A DNA stretch of 64,000 nt. It comes from JBPOFM01 sp051252455. GTDB lineage: Bacteria > Bacteroidota > Bacteroidia > Flavobacteriales > Flavobacteriaceae. Below, piece by piece: positions 45,176 through 54,172 of the stretch. The stretch lies in contig JBPOFM010000003.1 of the NCBI GenBank assembly GCA_051252455.1, positions 1 to 64,000 on the forward strand, written 5' to 3'. The position numbers and the translations under genes are program-made. Below the pieces are notes generated by a model. It worked only from the letters and a program-made list of their open reading frames with translations. It did not search any database and had not been told where the DNA came from. Position 1 is the stretch's first letter. The number at the start of each line of letters is the position of its first letter.

Positions 45176-45706
45176 TTATAATTCTTTTTGAAATTCCTTA
45201 ATTGCTTCTTTAAGAGTGTCGTCAAACTCCGAATCTGTGATTTTTCCATCCGTGAATTTTTCGCCGAATAATGGTAATGAAAATTCAGAGGCTATCTTCG
45301 CATCGTGATATGGAAAACGACTATGGGCCATTGCCAAAACAGATGTTCCTCCTCTACCACCAGGTGAAGTTGCCATCAATAACATCGGTTTTCCCATAAA
45401 GGTTTTTTGTTCATAACGAGACATCCAATCAAACAGATTTTTAAAAACTGCAGAATAGGCACCGTTATTTTCAGCCAATGAAACTACAATGCCATCAGTT
45501 TCCTGGATATGTTCATGAAATTTCTTTGCGTTTTCTGGTATTCCTTTGTTTGCTTCCAAATCCTTACTGTATATGGGCATATCAAAATCGTTCAAATCCA
45601 AAATGGTCACTTTGACGTCCTTTACAAGGCCTGCGGCATATGTTGCCAATTGCTTGTTTATAGAATCTGAACTGTTACTTCCTGCAAATGCTAAAATTTT
45701 CTTCAT
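45176..45706 (-). CDS. NAD(P)H-dependent flavin reductase (flavodoxin-like)
   Basis: A 176-aa FMN reductase of the NADPH-dependent quinone/azo reductase type: an FMN site at FAGSNSSDSIN (about residues 6-16), a SLAENNGAYSAVFKNLFDW block (about 75-95) and a TSPGGRGG turn. It leads the redox cluster with the strong TTG-n20-TATATTTG promoter at 45750-45780. The start is the ATG at 45706 (MKKILAFAGS); the longer frame to 45763 would cover its own promoter. Confidence 0.9.
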   Translation of the reverse strand: MKKILAFAGSNSSDSINKQLATYAAGLVKDVKVTILDLNDFDMPIYSKDLEANKGIPENAKKFHEHIQETDGIVVSLAENNGAYSAVFKNLFDWMSRYEQKTFMGKPMLLMATSPGGRGGTSVLAMAHSRFPYHDAKIASEFSLPLFGEKFTDGKITDSEFDDTLKEAIKEFQKEL

Positions 45707-45749
45707 GATGATTTTTTTTAAATTTATTAAGATATGCTTAATAGTAGTC

Positions 45750-45780
45750 CAAATATAAAACAAATAAATTTAGTTACCAA
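45750..45780 (-). promoter_or_regulatory. Consensus Bacteroidota promoter of the redox cluster
   Basis: On the minus strand, TTG followed by exactly 20 bases and TATATTTG (-7). Both elements and their spacing fit the published TTG-n17-23-TAnnTTTG form. It is the best promoter match in the window, about 45 bases before the reductase start. Confidence 0.65.
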
Positions 45781-45892
45781 GGAATATATTTCCATGTCAT
45801 ACAAATTAACAAAGTTTTAATCTTTAACCTTACTTTCGCTTTTCGTATGACTTTTAAAGTTTGTATTTTAGCAACGAACAAAAACAATAGCA

Positions 45893-47548
45893 ATGGATCT
45901 TAACTTCAACAAAAACGAAGACCACAATAAACTACTTCTTTCAGATTTACGCCAACGATTTGCCAAGGTGAAACTTGGTGGCGGACAAAAAAGCATTGAC
46001 AAACATCAGGCAAAAGGCAAAATGACTGCTCGTGAACGTATAAATTATTTGTTAGATCCGAAATCAAAATCTATTGAAATTGCTGCTTTTGCGGGTGAAG
46101 GCATGTATGAGGAACATGGCGGATGCCCTTCTGGAGGTGTTGTAGTTAAAATTGGCTACGTGAAAGGAAAGCAATGTATGGTCGTCGCGAATGATGCGAC
46201 AGTAAAAGCTGGAGCGTGGTTTCCTATTACTGGAAAAAAGAATTTACGAGCACAAGAAATTGCGATAGAAAATAGATTACCTATTATTTATCTAGTGGAT
46301 TCCGCCGGCGTTTACCTACCATTACAGGACGAAATTTTTCCAGACAAAGAGCATTTTGGTCGTATTTTTAGAAATAACGCTATTATGAGCAGTATGGGAA
46401 TCACTCAAATTGCCGCTGTTATGGGAAGCTGTGTGGCAGGTGGTGCCTATTTGCCAATTATGAGTGATGAAGCTTTGATTGTCGACAAAACGGGAAGTAT
46501 TTTTCTTGCAGGCAGCTATTTGGTAAAAGCTGCTATTGGTGAAACCATCGACAATGAAGCCTTGGGTGGTGCAACGACACATTGTGAAATATCAGGTGTG
46601 ACTGATTACAAGGCAAAAAATGACAAAGACGCACTCGATACCATTAAAAATATCATTGACAAAATTGGGGATTATGATAAAGCTGGATTCAATCGTGCTA
46701 AAAGCTTAAAGCCAAAAGAAAACCCCGAAGACATTTATGGAATCATCCCAAGAAGTCGCGCGGATCAATATGATATGTATGAAATCATCAAACGTTTGGT
46801 AGATAATTCTGAATATGATGAATACAAAGCAGGTTATGGACAAACTATTATTACTGCGTATGCAAGAATAGATGGTTGGGCTGTTGGCATCGTAGCAAAT
46901 CAAAGAAAATTAGTTAAAACCACAAAAATAAAAACTGGGAGCCAATCCAAAGGCGGTGAATTGCAGTTTGGTGGTGTCATTTATAACGATTCTGCAGATA
47001 AGGCCACACGTTTTATTGCTAATTGTAATCAGAAAAAAATTCCTTTAGTGTTCTTACAAGATGTGACAGGTTTTATGGTTGGTAGTAAAAGTGAGCACGG
47101 CGGAATTATTAAAGACGGCGCAAAAATGGTGAATGCGGTCAGCAATTCTGTGGTTCCAAAATTCACCATTGTGATTGGAAATAGTTATGGTGCTGGAAAT
47201 TACGCGATGTGCGGAAAAGCCTATGACCCAAGATTAATTGTAGCTTGGCCAAGTGCTGAACTTGCAGTCATGAGTGGAAATTCTGCTGCCAAAGTATTGC
47301 TTCAAATTGAAACTGCTTCCCTTAAGAAAAAAGGAGAAACCATCACAAAAGAGCAAGAGGACGAATTATTTAATAAAATTAAAGATCGTTATGACGCACA
47401 AGTGTCGCCCTACTATGCTGCGGCACGTATCTGGACCGATGGCATTATTGACCCGCTAGATACAAGAACTTGGATCAGTATGGGAATTGAGGCAGCTAAC
47501 CATGCACCCATTGAGAAGAAATTTAATTTGGGGATTTTGCAGGTGTAA
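45893..47548 (+). CDS. Acyl-CoA carboxylase beta subunit (carboxyltransferase)
   Basis: A 551-aa carboxyltransferase. N-terminal and C-terminal crotonase-like halves are both present, with the oxyanion-hole segments GSCVAGGAYLP and NSYGAGNYAMCG. Overall it resembles methylcrotonoyl- or propionyl-CoA carboxylase beta chains, and the N-terminal KMTARERI block fits these. The biotin carboxylase partner is not in the window, so the substrate is uncertain. It ends at a convergent terminator. Confidence 0.92.
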   Translation: MDLNFNKNEDHNKLLLSDLRQRFAKVKLGGGQKSIDKHQAKGKMTARERINYLLDPKSKSIEIAAFAGEGMYEEHGGCPSGGVVVKIGYVKGKQCMVVANDATVKAGAWFPITGKKNLRAQEIAIENRLPIIYLVDSAGVYLPLQDEIFPDKEHFGRIFRNNAIMSSMGITQIAAVMGSCVAGGAYLPIMSDEALIVDKTGSIFLAGSYLVKAAIGETIDNEALGGATTHCEISGVTDYKAKNDKDALDTIKNIIDKIGDYDKAGFNRAKSLKPKENPEDIYGIIPRSRADQYDMYEIIKRLVDNSEYDEYKAGYGQTIITAYARIDGWAVGIVANQRKLVKTTKIKTGSQSKGGELQFGGVIYNDSADKATRFIANCNQKKIPLVFLQDVTGFMVGSKSEHGGIIKDGAKMVNAVSNSVVPKFTIVIGNSYGAGNYAMCGKAYDPRLIVAWPSAELAVMSGNSAAKVLLQIETASLKKKGETITKEQEDELFNKIKDRYDAQVSPYYAAARIWTDGIIDPLDTRTWISMGIEAANHAPIEKKFNLGILQV

Positions 47549-47562
47549 AAGGATAAAATTAA

Positions 47563-47593
47563 AAAAAAGAGCGACTTTCTGTCGCTCTTTTTT
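47563..47593. terminator. Bidirectional terminator after carboxylase gene
   Basis: Arms AAAAGAGCGAC and GTCGCTCTTTT with a five-base loop and flanking A- and T-runs, between convergent genes. Confidence 0.9.
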
Positions 47594-47598
47594 CTTTA

Positions 47599-49029
47599 TC
47601 AACTATTTACTCCAGAGTATTTTTCAATTAATCTGACTATCAAATCATTTAGCTTTTCAACTTTAAAATCATCAGTTGTTGGTTTAATATGCGGATTTCC
47701 TATGCCGCTATCATCTGTTAAAAACACATACGTTCCATTAGTTGCCACACTAAAATAGCGCATTAAAAACTCTACATTTTTATTCGCACCACTTGCAACA
47801 ATGGGAATTATTTTAATCCCTTTTTCTTGAGCTATTTTTATTTGTTTTTTTATGATCTCCACATTTTCTTGATTATAATGTGGCGGCGCATCTAACAACA
47901 AAAACAATAATTTTGATTTTGCATCCATGTGCCAAGATTTTGACATAGAAACTTTTAAAGCTTCTTCAACCGCCTCTTCATAATCTCCTCCACCACCAGC
48001 GGATTGTTGAGATAAAAACGCTTTTACACTATCAATATCCGTACTGAAATCCAAATCTTTCACCAAATAGGCATCACCATGATCTCTATAAAATGTTAAT
48101 GCAAGCCTTTTTTGATCAATGCTTTCATCTAAACGTCCAATAATATCCTTCAATTCAGATTTAAGATAATTTATTTCGTCTCCCATAGAACCTGTGGCAT
48201 CAATTGTAAACATAACATCAATATGATTTGTGCTTGCCAAATGATCTTCTAGAACAAATTTCAAATTGGTTACACTACTGCCAAGTTTTTTACCAATAAC
48301 ACGATTCCCTTGAGTAATTTGCACAGTATAAAAATCGCAATCACTTTTGGAGTTTAAATCTTTAAATAATGTTACATTTCCATTAAAATCAGTTCTGCCA
48401 AGCATGATTTGTTCATTTTTTGAATTGTAGATTGCGACTTTAATATTATTCAACGGACTTGATTTTGAATCTAAAACATGGATGTCAACTTTCTTTTCCA
48501 AATGAAATTTCCAATTTTCTTTAATCTGTAAATTGTCTTTACTTTTTAATGCTTTTAACCATCCTTCCCATTTTTCTAAATCGTTAATTTCACCAGCCGT
48601 CAACTGGCCAGATTGAGGCTCATCATTACCTTTTTTTCTCATTGAAAGCGATTCCGAAGTAACGGTTTTAACACTATAACTTATCGATTTACTTTCTCTT
48701 TTAATTCCAAAGGCAGTAACAACTACCTCACTCATTATTGATGAATCTTCATCTAACACCACGTTGATAATACTTGAATCTATTACAGGAACTTCTTTAG
48801 TGATAAATCCTAAATAACTGAACACAAGAATTTTCCCTTTAATTGTAACTATCGAATATTTACCATCAAAATCTGTTTGGACACCATTGGAAGTGCCTTT
48901 AATAATAACATTAGCTGCTGGCAATGGCGCTCCGTCAAAAGATGTTACGATTCCAGTTATAATTTTTTCTTGTGCTTGCATTTGCATTGAAAAGAACAAT
49001 ACAAAGACGATGTGTAGTAATGATTTCAT
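47599..49029 (-). CDS. VWA protein with CarboxypepD_reg and SusC-like head
   Basis: A 476-aa exported protein. Signal peptide (1-19); a carboxypeptidase-D regulatory-like domain (about 21-95); then SEVVVTAFGIKRESKSISYSV (about 100-120), which matches the start of the plug in SusC-type TonB-dependent receptors; a second small beta-domain (about 180-260); and a von Willebrand A domain with MIDAS D277-x-TGSMG (about 268-470). No beta-barrel or C-terminal T9SS signal follows. A surface-exposed or periplasmic adhesive role is likely; the SusC-like head is odd. Confidence 0.85.
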   Translation of the reverse strand: MKSLLHIVFVLFFSMQMQAQEKIITGIVTSFDGAPLPAANVIIKGTSNGVQTDFDGKYSIVTIKGKILVFSYLGFITKEVPVIDSSIINVVLDEDSSIMSEVVVTAFGIKRESKSISYSVKTVTSESLSMRKKGNDEPQSGQLTAGEINDLEKWEGWLKALKSKDNLQIKENWKFHLEKKVDIHVLDSKSSPLNNIKVAIYNSKNEQIMLGRTDFNGNVTLFKDLNSKSDCDFYTVQITQGNRVIGKKLGSSVTNLKFVLEDHLASTNHIDVMFTIDATGSMGDEINYLKSELKDIIGRLDESIDQKRLALTFYRDHGDAYLVKDLDFSTDIDSVKAFLSQQSAGGGGDYEEAVEEALKVSMSKSWHMDAKSKLLFLLLDAPPHYNQENVEIIKKQIKIAQEKGIKIIPIVASGANKNVEFLMRYFSVATNGTYVFLTDDSGIGNPHIKPTTDDFKVEKLNDLIVRLIEKYSGVNS

Positions 49030-49122
49030 AATAATTGATTTTAGTTTACAGTAAATCTATAAACCAATCCATTGCTATAAAACTACCTATGAGTGAAGTA
49101 GGCTTTTAAATGAGTGAAACGG

Positions 49123-50181
49123 TTATTTGATCAATTTTAAGGTTTCCTTACGTTTAATTTTTCCGGTAGAGGTCATTTTAAATTTTCGAACATTATACAC
49201 ATGTTTCGGCACTTCAAACTTATTTAAATCTTCAAATACTGATAGATCTAATGCATCAGAATCACTTTCGATTACTATGATGATCTCCTCTCCAAACAAA
49301 GCGTCTGGCATCGAAGCAATAAAAAATTGTTCCTTGATTTTACCTTTCAATTTTTCCTCAATTTGCTCTGGAAACAATTTCAATCCTCCAGAATTGATGA
49401 CATTGTCAATACGTCCTAACCATTCAAATTCGGTTGGTGAATGTATGGTAACCAAGTCATTCGTCACCACTTTTTCTTTAGAAACTTGTGGTGCATCAAT
49501 AACCAAGCAGCCGCGTTCGTCTTGTGAAATTGATACTTTAGGCAAGACTTTGAAGTAGGCTTCTTTGGATTGAATATTTAAAGGTTTTAAGGCAATATGA
49601 GTCGCCGTTTCAGTCATTCCGTAAGTTGCATATACTTTTGACTTTATGGATTGCGTCAAGTCGGTCAAATGTGTTGAAACAGATGATCCACCTACAATAA
49701 TGATTTTTATATTATGTAGATAATTTAAAGTAGATTGCAACTGCATTGGCAACATGGCCGTAAAATTATAGACCTTGTCATAGTCGAAAATTGGCTGTGA
49801 AGTCGGTTCTGCCAAATCCATTTCCAACCCTAAAATCAGGGCTCTTACTAACATCATTTTACCTGCAATAAAGTTGGAAGGCAAACAATGCAAAGCCGTA
49901 TTTCCTGGTTTTAACTTTAAATAATTTCCAGTAGCAATGCAAGAATTGACCATAGCTTGCTTGCTCAATTGGATGGTTTTTGGTTTTCCAGTGGAACCTG
50001 ATGTTTGCACATTTATAAATTCCTTTTCATCGAGCCAATCGAGCAAAAAATTGCCAGTAATTCTTTCGTAGGCTTCACCTTCTTTGATCAAGCTGTAAGC
50101 CACTTCTTTTAACTGATCGTGATCATATTTATTGCCATTCAATTTGAATTTTAAATGAATTTTTTTATAAGAAGGTGTCAT
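49123..50181 (-). CDS. menE: o-Succinylbenzoate-CoA ligase (MenE)
   Basis: A 352-aa acyl-adenylate-forming enzyme. The P-loop TSGSTGKPK (about residues 59-67) and TYGMTETATH, then GRIDNVINSGG and the C-terminal Lys in SKGKIKRKE-like (TSTGKIKRKE), mark it as an AMP-binding ligase. It is short compared with the usual 450+ residue MenE, as in other Bacteroidota. Assignment rests on the menC gene nearby and the rest of the men locus. The CPBP protease gene lies upstream. Confidence 0.9.
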   Translation of the reverse strand: MTPSYKKIHLKFKLNGNKYDHDQLKEVAYSLIKEGEAYERITGNFLLDWLDEKEFINVQTSGSTGKPKTIQLSKQAMVNSCIATGNYLKLKPGNTALHCLPSNFIAGKMMLVRALILGLEMDLAEPTSQPIFDYDKVYNFTAMLPMQLQSTLNYLHNIKIIIVGGSSVSTHLTDLTQSIKSKVYATYGMTETATHIALKPLNIQSKEAYFKVLPKVSISQDERGCLVIDAPQVSKEKVVTNDLVTIHSPTEFEWLGRIDNVINSGGLKLFPEQIEEKLKGKIKEQFFIASMPDALFGEEIIIVIESDSDALDLSVFEDLNKFEVPKHVYNVRKFKMTSTGKIKRKETLKLIK

Positions 50182-50217
50182 AATTTAGTCGCTATTATAA
50201 GTGCAAATTTAAAATAT

Positions 50218-51201
50218 TTAAACGGTTCTATGGGTTGAATCTCCAATCTCTTCAAGAACCTTATAATCGTCCAATGGTGGCTCCACAACCTCTCCAATTA
50301 ATTTATCTTTCCAATCAGTCCACTTGTAAACTTTTGAAAAAATAAATAATATAATCGGAAACATGATAAACACAGGCACGACCAAATCGATAAAACCTAT
50401 TTCAGGCTCTGAAACATCTTTTAGAATCGAATGTGTTTGAAAAGCAGTCCAGTCGGCAGTGACCAATAAAGCAGTAAACAAGTTATTGGCCGCATGAAAA
50501 CCAAGTGCAAGCTCCATGCCTTCATCCATCAAGGTCATGATGCCCAAAAACAATCCAGTGCCGATATAATAGACCATAATGCTATAACCTAGCATTTTCA
50601 CTTCCGGATTAAACAGATGTAAACCTCCAAAAATCACAGACGTCATCAATAATGGAAACCATTTATTCTTTGCTAACATTCCAAAGCCTTGCATTAAATA
50701 GCCTCTAAATATATATTCTTCCAAACTGGTCTGAATAGGAATTAAGCAAATTGCGATCACAGCTAAAATGGCAAAGCGTTCCCATTGAAAATTAAGGACA
50801 TAATCCTCTGGAGACATGTAATAATCAAGAATCACCAAACCTGAAGACAGAATTCCCCAGAAAAAGAAGGCAAACCAAATACGTTTCCAGTCAATTTTTT
50901 TCCTAGCGGTTGTAACAGATACCCAGGTTTGATTGTGTAGATATTTCACCACAAAATACAAACCGATCATGCCAGCGACAAACGAAATGAGCATTAAAAA
51001 CAAAAATAAATTTGATTCCAAAATCGTATACATTGTCTGCTCATCAATAGCGGTCAGATTCATTCCATCTTGCATCGCTTTGTAAAAAACAACCCCTATG
51101 AGTGGTATTTGACCAATTGATGCTGCCAAAAAGAGAATCAAAGACCCTACTAAATATCTCCAAAAATCGTTTTTTACTTTAAACGCTTGTGCTATAAACA
51201 T
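50218..51201 (-). CDS. CPBP-family intramembrane protease
   Basis: A 327-aa polytopic protein of about eight helices. The Abi/CPBP motifs are present: EEYIFRG (E161, E162, R166), a GGLHLF helix and HAANN near residue 240, giving the catalytic Glu and two His. CPBP proteins are homologous to the CAAX prenyl protease Rce1. It lies between menE and menC on the same strand, with 9 bases to menC and 36 to menE, so it is probably co-transcribed with both. Confidence 0.9.
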   Translation of the reverse strand: MFIAQAFKVKNDFWRYLVGSLILFLAASIGQIPLIGVVFYKAMQDGMNLTAIDEQTMYTILESNLFLFLMLISFVAGMIGLYFVVKYLHNQTWVSVTTARKKIDWKRIWFAFFFWGILSSGLVILDYYMSPEDYVLNFQWERFAILAVIAICLIPIQTSLEEYIFRGYLMQGFGMLAKNKWFPLLMTSVIFGGLHLFNPEVKMLGYSIMVYYIGTGLFLGIMTLMDEGMELALGFHAANNLFTALLVTADWTAFQTHSILKDVSEPEIGFIDLVVPVFIMFPIILFIFSKVYKWTDWKDKLIGEVVEPPLDDYKVLEEIGDSTHRTV

Positions 51202-51210
51202 ATTTGTATT

Positions 51211-52245
51211 TTATAAATTAAATTTCCAATCGATTGAATTATTGTAATGCAATGTACCATTTTTAACCATCAGTGGTGAATCAAAATTATTGGTAAATAA
51301 GCAACCTGTCCCAAGTCCTTGATAACTCTTGTTTTGTAATGTATAGGTCCATTGTGCAATAGCATTCAAACCAACGTTACTTTCCAACGCACTAGTGATC
51401 CACCAACCTATATTTTGGTGATTTGAAAGCTCAATCCACTCTTGACTGCCACCAAAACCGCCAATAAAACTAGGTTTTAAAATAATATAATGCGGCCGTA
51501 TGGTTTTTAGCAGTTGCGTTCGATTTGTTACATCAAACACACCAATTAATTCCTCATCTAGTGCAATTGGAATTGGTGTTTCTTCGCACAAACTTGCCAT
51601 TTCTTGCCATTGGCCTGCTTTTATGGGTTGTTCTATGGAATGCAAATCCAAATCTGATAAGACTTTCAGTTTATCCAATGCCTCATCAGGCGAAAATGCA
51701 CCGTTGGCATCTACGCGTAATTCAATATCCTTTGAAGAAAATTCCTTTCGAATTGATTTTAGAAGATTTAGCTCTGTCTTAAAGTCAATGGCTCCAATCT
51801 TAAGTTTGATACATTTGAACCCACTTTCAATTTTCTCTTTGATTTGTTGCTTCATAAACTCCTCACTTCCCATCCAAATCAATCCATTAATAGGAATTGA
51901 ATCGTTTCCTTCTGTAAATTTTGACGGAAAAATTTCAAACGACGATTCACTATTAACAGATTTAAAAGCCATCTCCAGACCAAACTGAATACTTGGAAAT
52001 TCTTTCAGTTTTTGAAGTAACACATCCAAGCCAAATCGAATATTTTGACAAGTCCAACGCAAGGTTGCTTCATAGTCTGGTCGGTCATCAACAGATAATC
52101 CTCTTAATATCCCACATTCTCCAATGCCTATTTTTCCATTTTCCTCTAAAACAATGAACCAAGTTTCTTTCGTTTTCAGAATTCCACGAGAAGTGCCACT
52201 TGGCTGTTTAAAATTGAGAATGTATTTATGATATGTTGCCGTCAT
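51211..52245 (-). CDS. menC: o-Succinylbenzoate synthase (MenC)
   Basis: A 344-aa enolase-superfamily enzyme that dehydrates SHCHC to o-succinylbenzoate. The KxK motif is in CIKLKIG (second Lys acts as base), metal ligands are in RVDANGAF, SIEQP and ALDEEL, and ILKPSFIGG holds the opposite Lys. Length is normal. It is followed by the CPBP protease gene and menE on the same strand. Confidence 0.95.
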   Translation of the reverse strand: MTATYHKYILNFKQPSGTSRGILKTKETWFIVLEENGKIGIGECGILRGLSVDDRPDYEATLRWTCQNIRFGLDVLLQKLKEFPSIQFGLEMAFKSVNSESSFEIFPSKFTEGNDSIPINGLIWMGSEEFMKQQIKEKIESGFKCIKLKIGAIDFKTELNLLKSIRKEFSSKDIELRVDANGAFSPDEALDKLKVLSDLDLHSIEQPIKAGQWQEMASLCEETPIPIALDEELIGVFDVTNRTQLLKTIRPHYIILKPSFIGGFGGSQEWIELSNHQNIGWWITSALESNVGLNAIAQWTYTLQNKSYQGLGTGCLFTNNFDSPLMVKNGTLHYNNSIDWKFNL

Positions 52246-52345
52246 AGGATCGCCAAAAATAGGTAATTATTTTCGTATTTTAGCTGAAGAAAGAAGTCGT
52301 CAATAACGTCCTGAGGTCATAATTTTCTGAATATAATTTCAAGCA

Positions 52346-53275
52346 ATGCCTGAATTTCCTGATATCATTCTTTACGCCATTCCTTTTTTTATCATTTCGA
52401 TGTTGTTGGAATTATACGTCACTACCAAAGAAAACATCAAAACTTACGAGAAGAAAGATGCCTTCTCCTCTATCGTGATGGGTCTTGGCAATGTGGCCTT
52501 GGGGTTTTTTAGTAAGATTTTAGTACTTGCGGCTTTTATGTTCATCTATAACAACTTTAGAATTTTCACAATTCCTTTCACTTGGTGGTCTTTCGTTTTG
52601 CTCTTTTTTGCTGATGATTTTTCTTATTATTGGTTTCATCGCATTTCTCACGAATGTCGTTTATTTTGGGCATCTCATATCGTTCATCATTCTTCTCAAA
52701 AATATAATTTGAGCACAGCTTTACGCCAAACTTGGTCTGGTGGTTTTTATTCCTTTATATTTTGGTTGTGGTTGCCGTTGATTGGTTTTCATCCTGGAAT
52801 GATTTTATTACAGATGTCTGTTAGTTTATTGTATCAGTTTTGGATCCATACCGAAGCGATTGATAAAATGCCGAAATGGTTTGAAGCCGTTTTCAATACA
52901 CCTTCACATCACAGAGTACATCATGGCAGTAATCTTTTGTATTTAGATAGAAATCATGCTGGAATTCTAATTATTTGGGATAAACTATTCGGAACTTTTC
53001 AACCAGAATTGAAGGAGGAAAAAGTTGTTTATGGCTTAACATCCAATATCAACACTTATAATCCTCTAAAAATTGCTTTTAACGAATGGATTGCAATGTC
53101 AAAAGACAGTTTTACCGGAAAGAAAAATATTAGAAACCGCTTGAAATATTTAGTGAAACCTCCAGGTTGGCGACATGATGGCACAGGGAAAGTGAGCGAT
53201 GACTTGAGGAAAGAATGGGTTGAAAAAAGTAGTCAGTCGCAGTCGCAGTCGCAGTTTATGATAAAAAACAAATAA
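52346..53275 (+). CDS. Sterol desaturase/fatty acid hydroxylase-family membrane enzyme
   Basis: A 309-aa membrane di-iron oxygenase. His motifs WFHRISHE, HIVHHSS and HHRVHHG form the eight-His cluster. Four hydrophobic stretches flank them (about 7-24, 50-70, 84-98, 130-155). The substrate is probably a lipid; which one is not visible. The last 20 residues include SSQSQSQSQ, encoded by the hexamer array at 53234-53255, so part of the C-terminus is repeat-derived. Confidence 0.92.
   Translation: MPEFPDIILYAIPFFIISMLLELYVTTKENIKTYEKKDAFSSIVMGLGNVALGFFSKILVLAAFMFIYNNFRIFTIPFTWWSFVLLFFADDFSYYWFHRISHECRLFWASHIVHHSSQKYNLSTALRQTWSGGFYSFIFWLWLPLIGFHPGMILLQMSVSLLYQFWIHTEAIDKMPKWFEAVFNTPSHHRVHHGSNLLYLDRNHAGILIIWDKLFGTFQPELKEEKVVYGLTSNINTYNPLKIAFNEWIAMSKDSFTGKKNIRNRLKYLVKPPGWRHDGTGKVSDDLRKEWVEKSSQSQSQSQFMIKNK
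53234..53255. repeat. Hexamer tandem repeat CAGTCG in a coding 3' end
   Basis: Three complete CAGTCG units and a CAGT partial, in frame in the last codons of the sterol-desaturase-type gene, giving a Ser-Gln repeat. Confidence 0.8.
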
Positions 53276-53336
53276 TTTTTTGAATATTACCCTCAATTTT
53301 TTTTTAAATATAATTAATGTCGGATTATGAGTTTAT

Positions 53337-53372
53337 TTCATATTCGATTTCGGCCTCAATTTCAATTTCATA
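53337..53372. repeat. Hexamer tandem repeat (TTCAAN) at the start of the SDR gene
   Basis: Six strict six-base units: TTCATA, TTCGAT, TTCGGC, CTCAAT, TTCAAT, TTCATA. The last unit ends four bases before the SDR start codon. Confidence 0.75.
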
Positions 53373-53376
53373 AAGT

Positions 53377-54168
53377 ATGAATTTCAACAACAAGGTTATA
53401 TGGATCACTGGAGCTTCCAGCGGTATTGGAAAAGGTTTAGCTTTAGAGCTTTCAAAGCACAGCTGCAAATTGATTTTATCATCGCGACGGAAAGAAGCTT
53501 TAGAAGAAGTTAAAAACAACTGCAAAAACCCAGAAGCAGTATCAATTCTACCATTCGATTTAGGAGATTATGAAAATCTAAAGCCGATTGCTGACAATGC
53601 TATTCAACGCTTTGGAAAGATTGATATACTCATCAATAATGGCGGTATTAGTCAACGCTCCCTGGTTATAGACACAGATATCACAGTAGATAAGAAACTT
53701 ATGGAAGTGGATTATTTGGGAACAGTTGGTTTATCAAAAGCCTTGTTGCCCCACTTTATAAAAAATCAAACTGGTCACATTGTGACCGTTTCAAGTTTGA
53801 TGGGCAAATTTGCATCACCTTATCGCTCTGGCTATTGTGGCGCGAAACATGCCTTACATGGCTTTTTTGATGCCCTGCGAATGGAGCATGACAAAGACCA
53901 CATCAAAGTGACCATGATCTGTCCTGGCTTCGTAAATACAGACGTCGCTAAGAATGCGTTGATTGGTGATGGTTCTAAACAGAATTATCAAGATGAAGCC
54001 ACTCAAAATGGTTTATCAGTCGATGTGTTTGTCCATCGCATGATCAAAGCTATTCAAAAAGAAAAATTTGAAGCGTATATTGGTAAAAAAGAAGTCCTGG
54101 GCGTTTATCTCAAACGGCTATTTCCTAAATTTTTACATTGGTATGTGTTGCGAAGCATAGTGAGGTAA
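53377..54168 (+). CDS. SDR-family oxidoreductase
   Basis: A 263-aa short-chain dehydrogenase/reductase. NAD(P) motif GASSGIGKG at the start, NNGG and the catalytic tetrad Ser (VTVSSLMG), Tyr and Lys in SGYCGAKHAL. The C-terminal end is close to that of membrane-associated SDRs (LKRLFPKFLHWYVLRSIV). Substrate unknown. It is convergent with the GIN-domain gene, ending four bases before it. Confidence 0.93.
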   Translation: MNFNNKVIWITGASSGIGKGLALELSKHSCKLILSSRRKEALEEVKNNCKNPEAVSILPFDLGDYENLKPIADNAIQRFGKIDILINNGGISQRSLVIDTDITVDKKLMEVDYLGTVGLSKALLPHFIKNQTGHIVTVSSLMGKFASPYRSGYCGAKHALHGFFDALRMEHDKDHIKVTMICPGFVNTDVAKNALIGDGSKQNYQDEATQNGLSVDVFVHRMIKAIQKEKFEAYIGKKEVLGVYLKRLFPKFLHWYVLRSIVR

Positions 54169-54172
54169 TCAA

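Noticed and set aside
50440..50480. Short CAGT-rich patch in the CPBP gene
   Set aside because: Only two units show a seven-base step; it is probably chance within a coding sequence.
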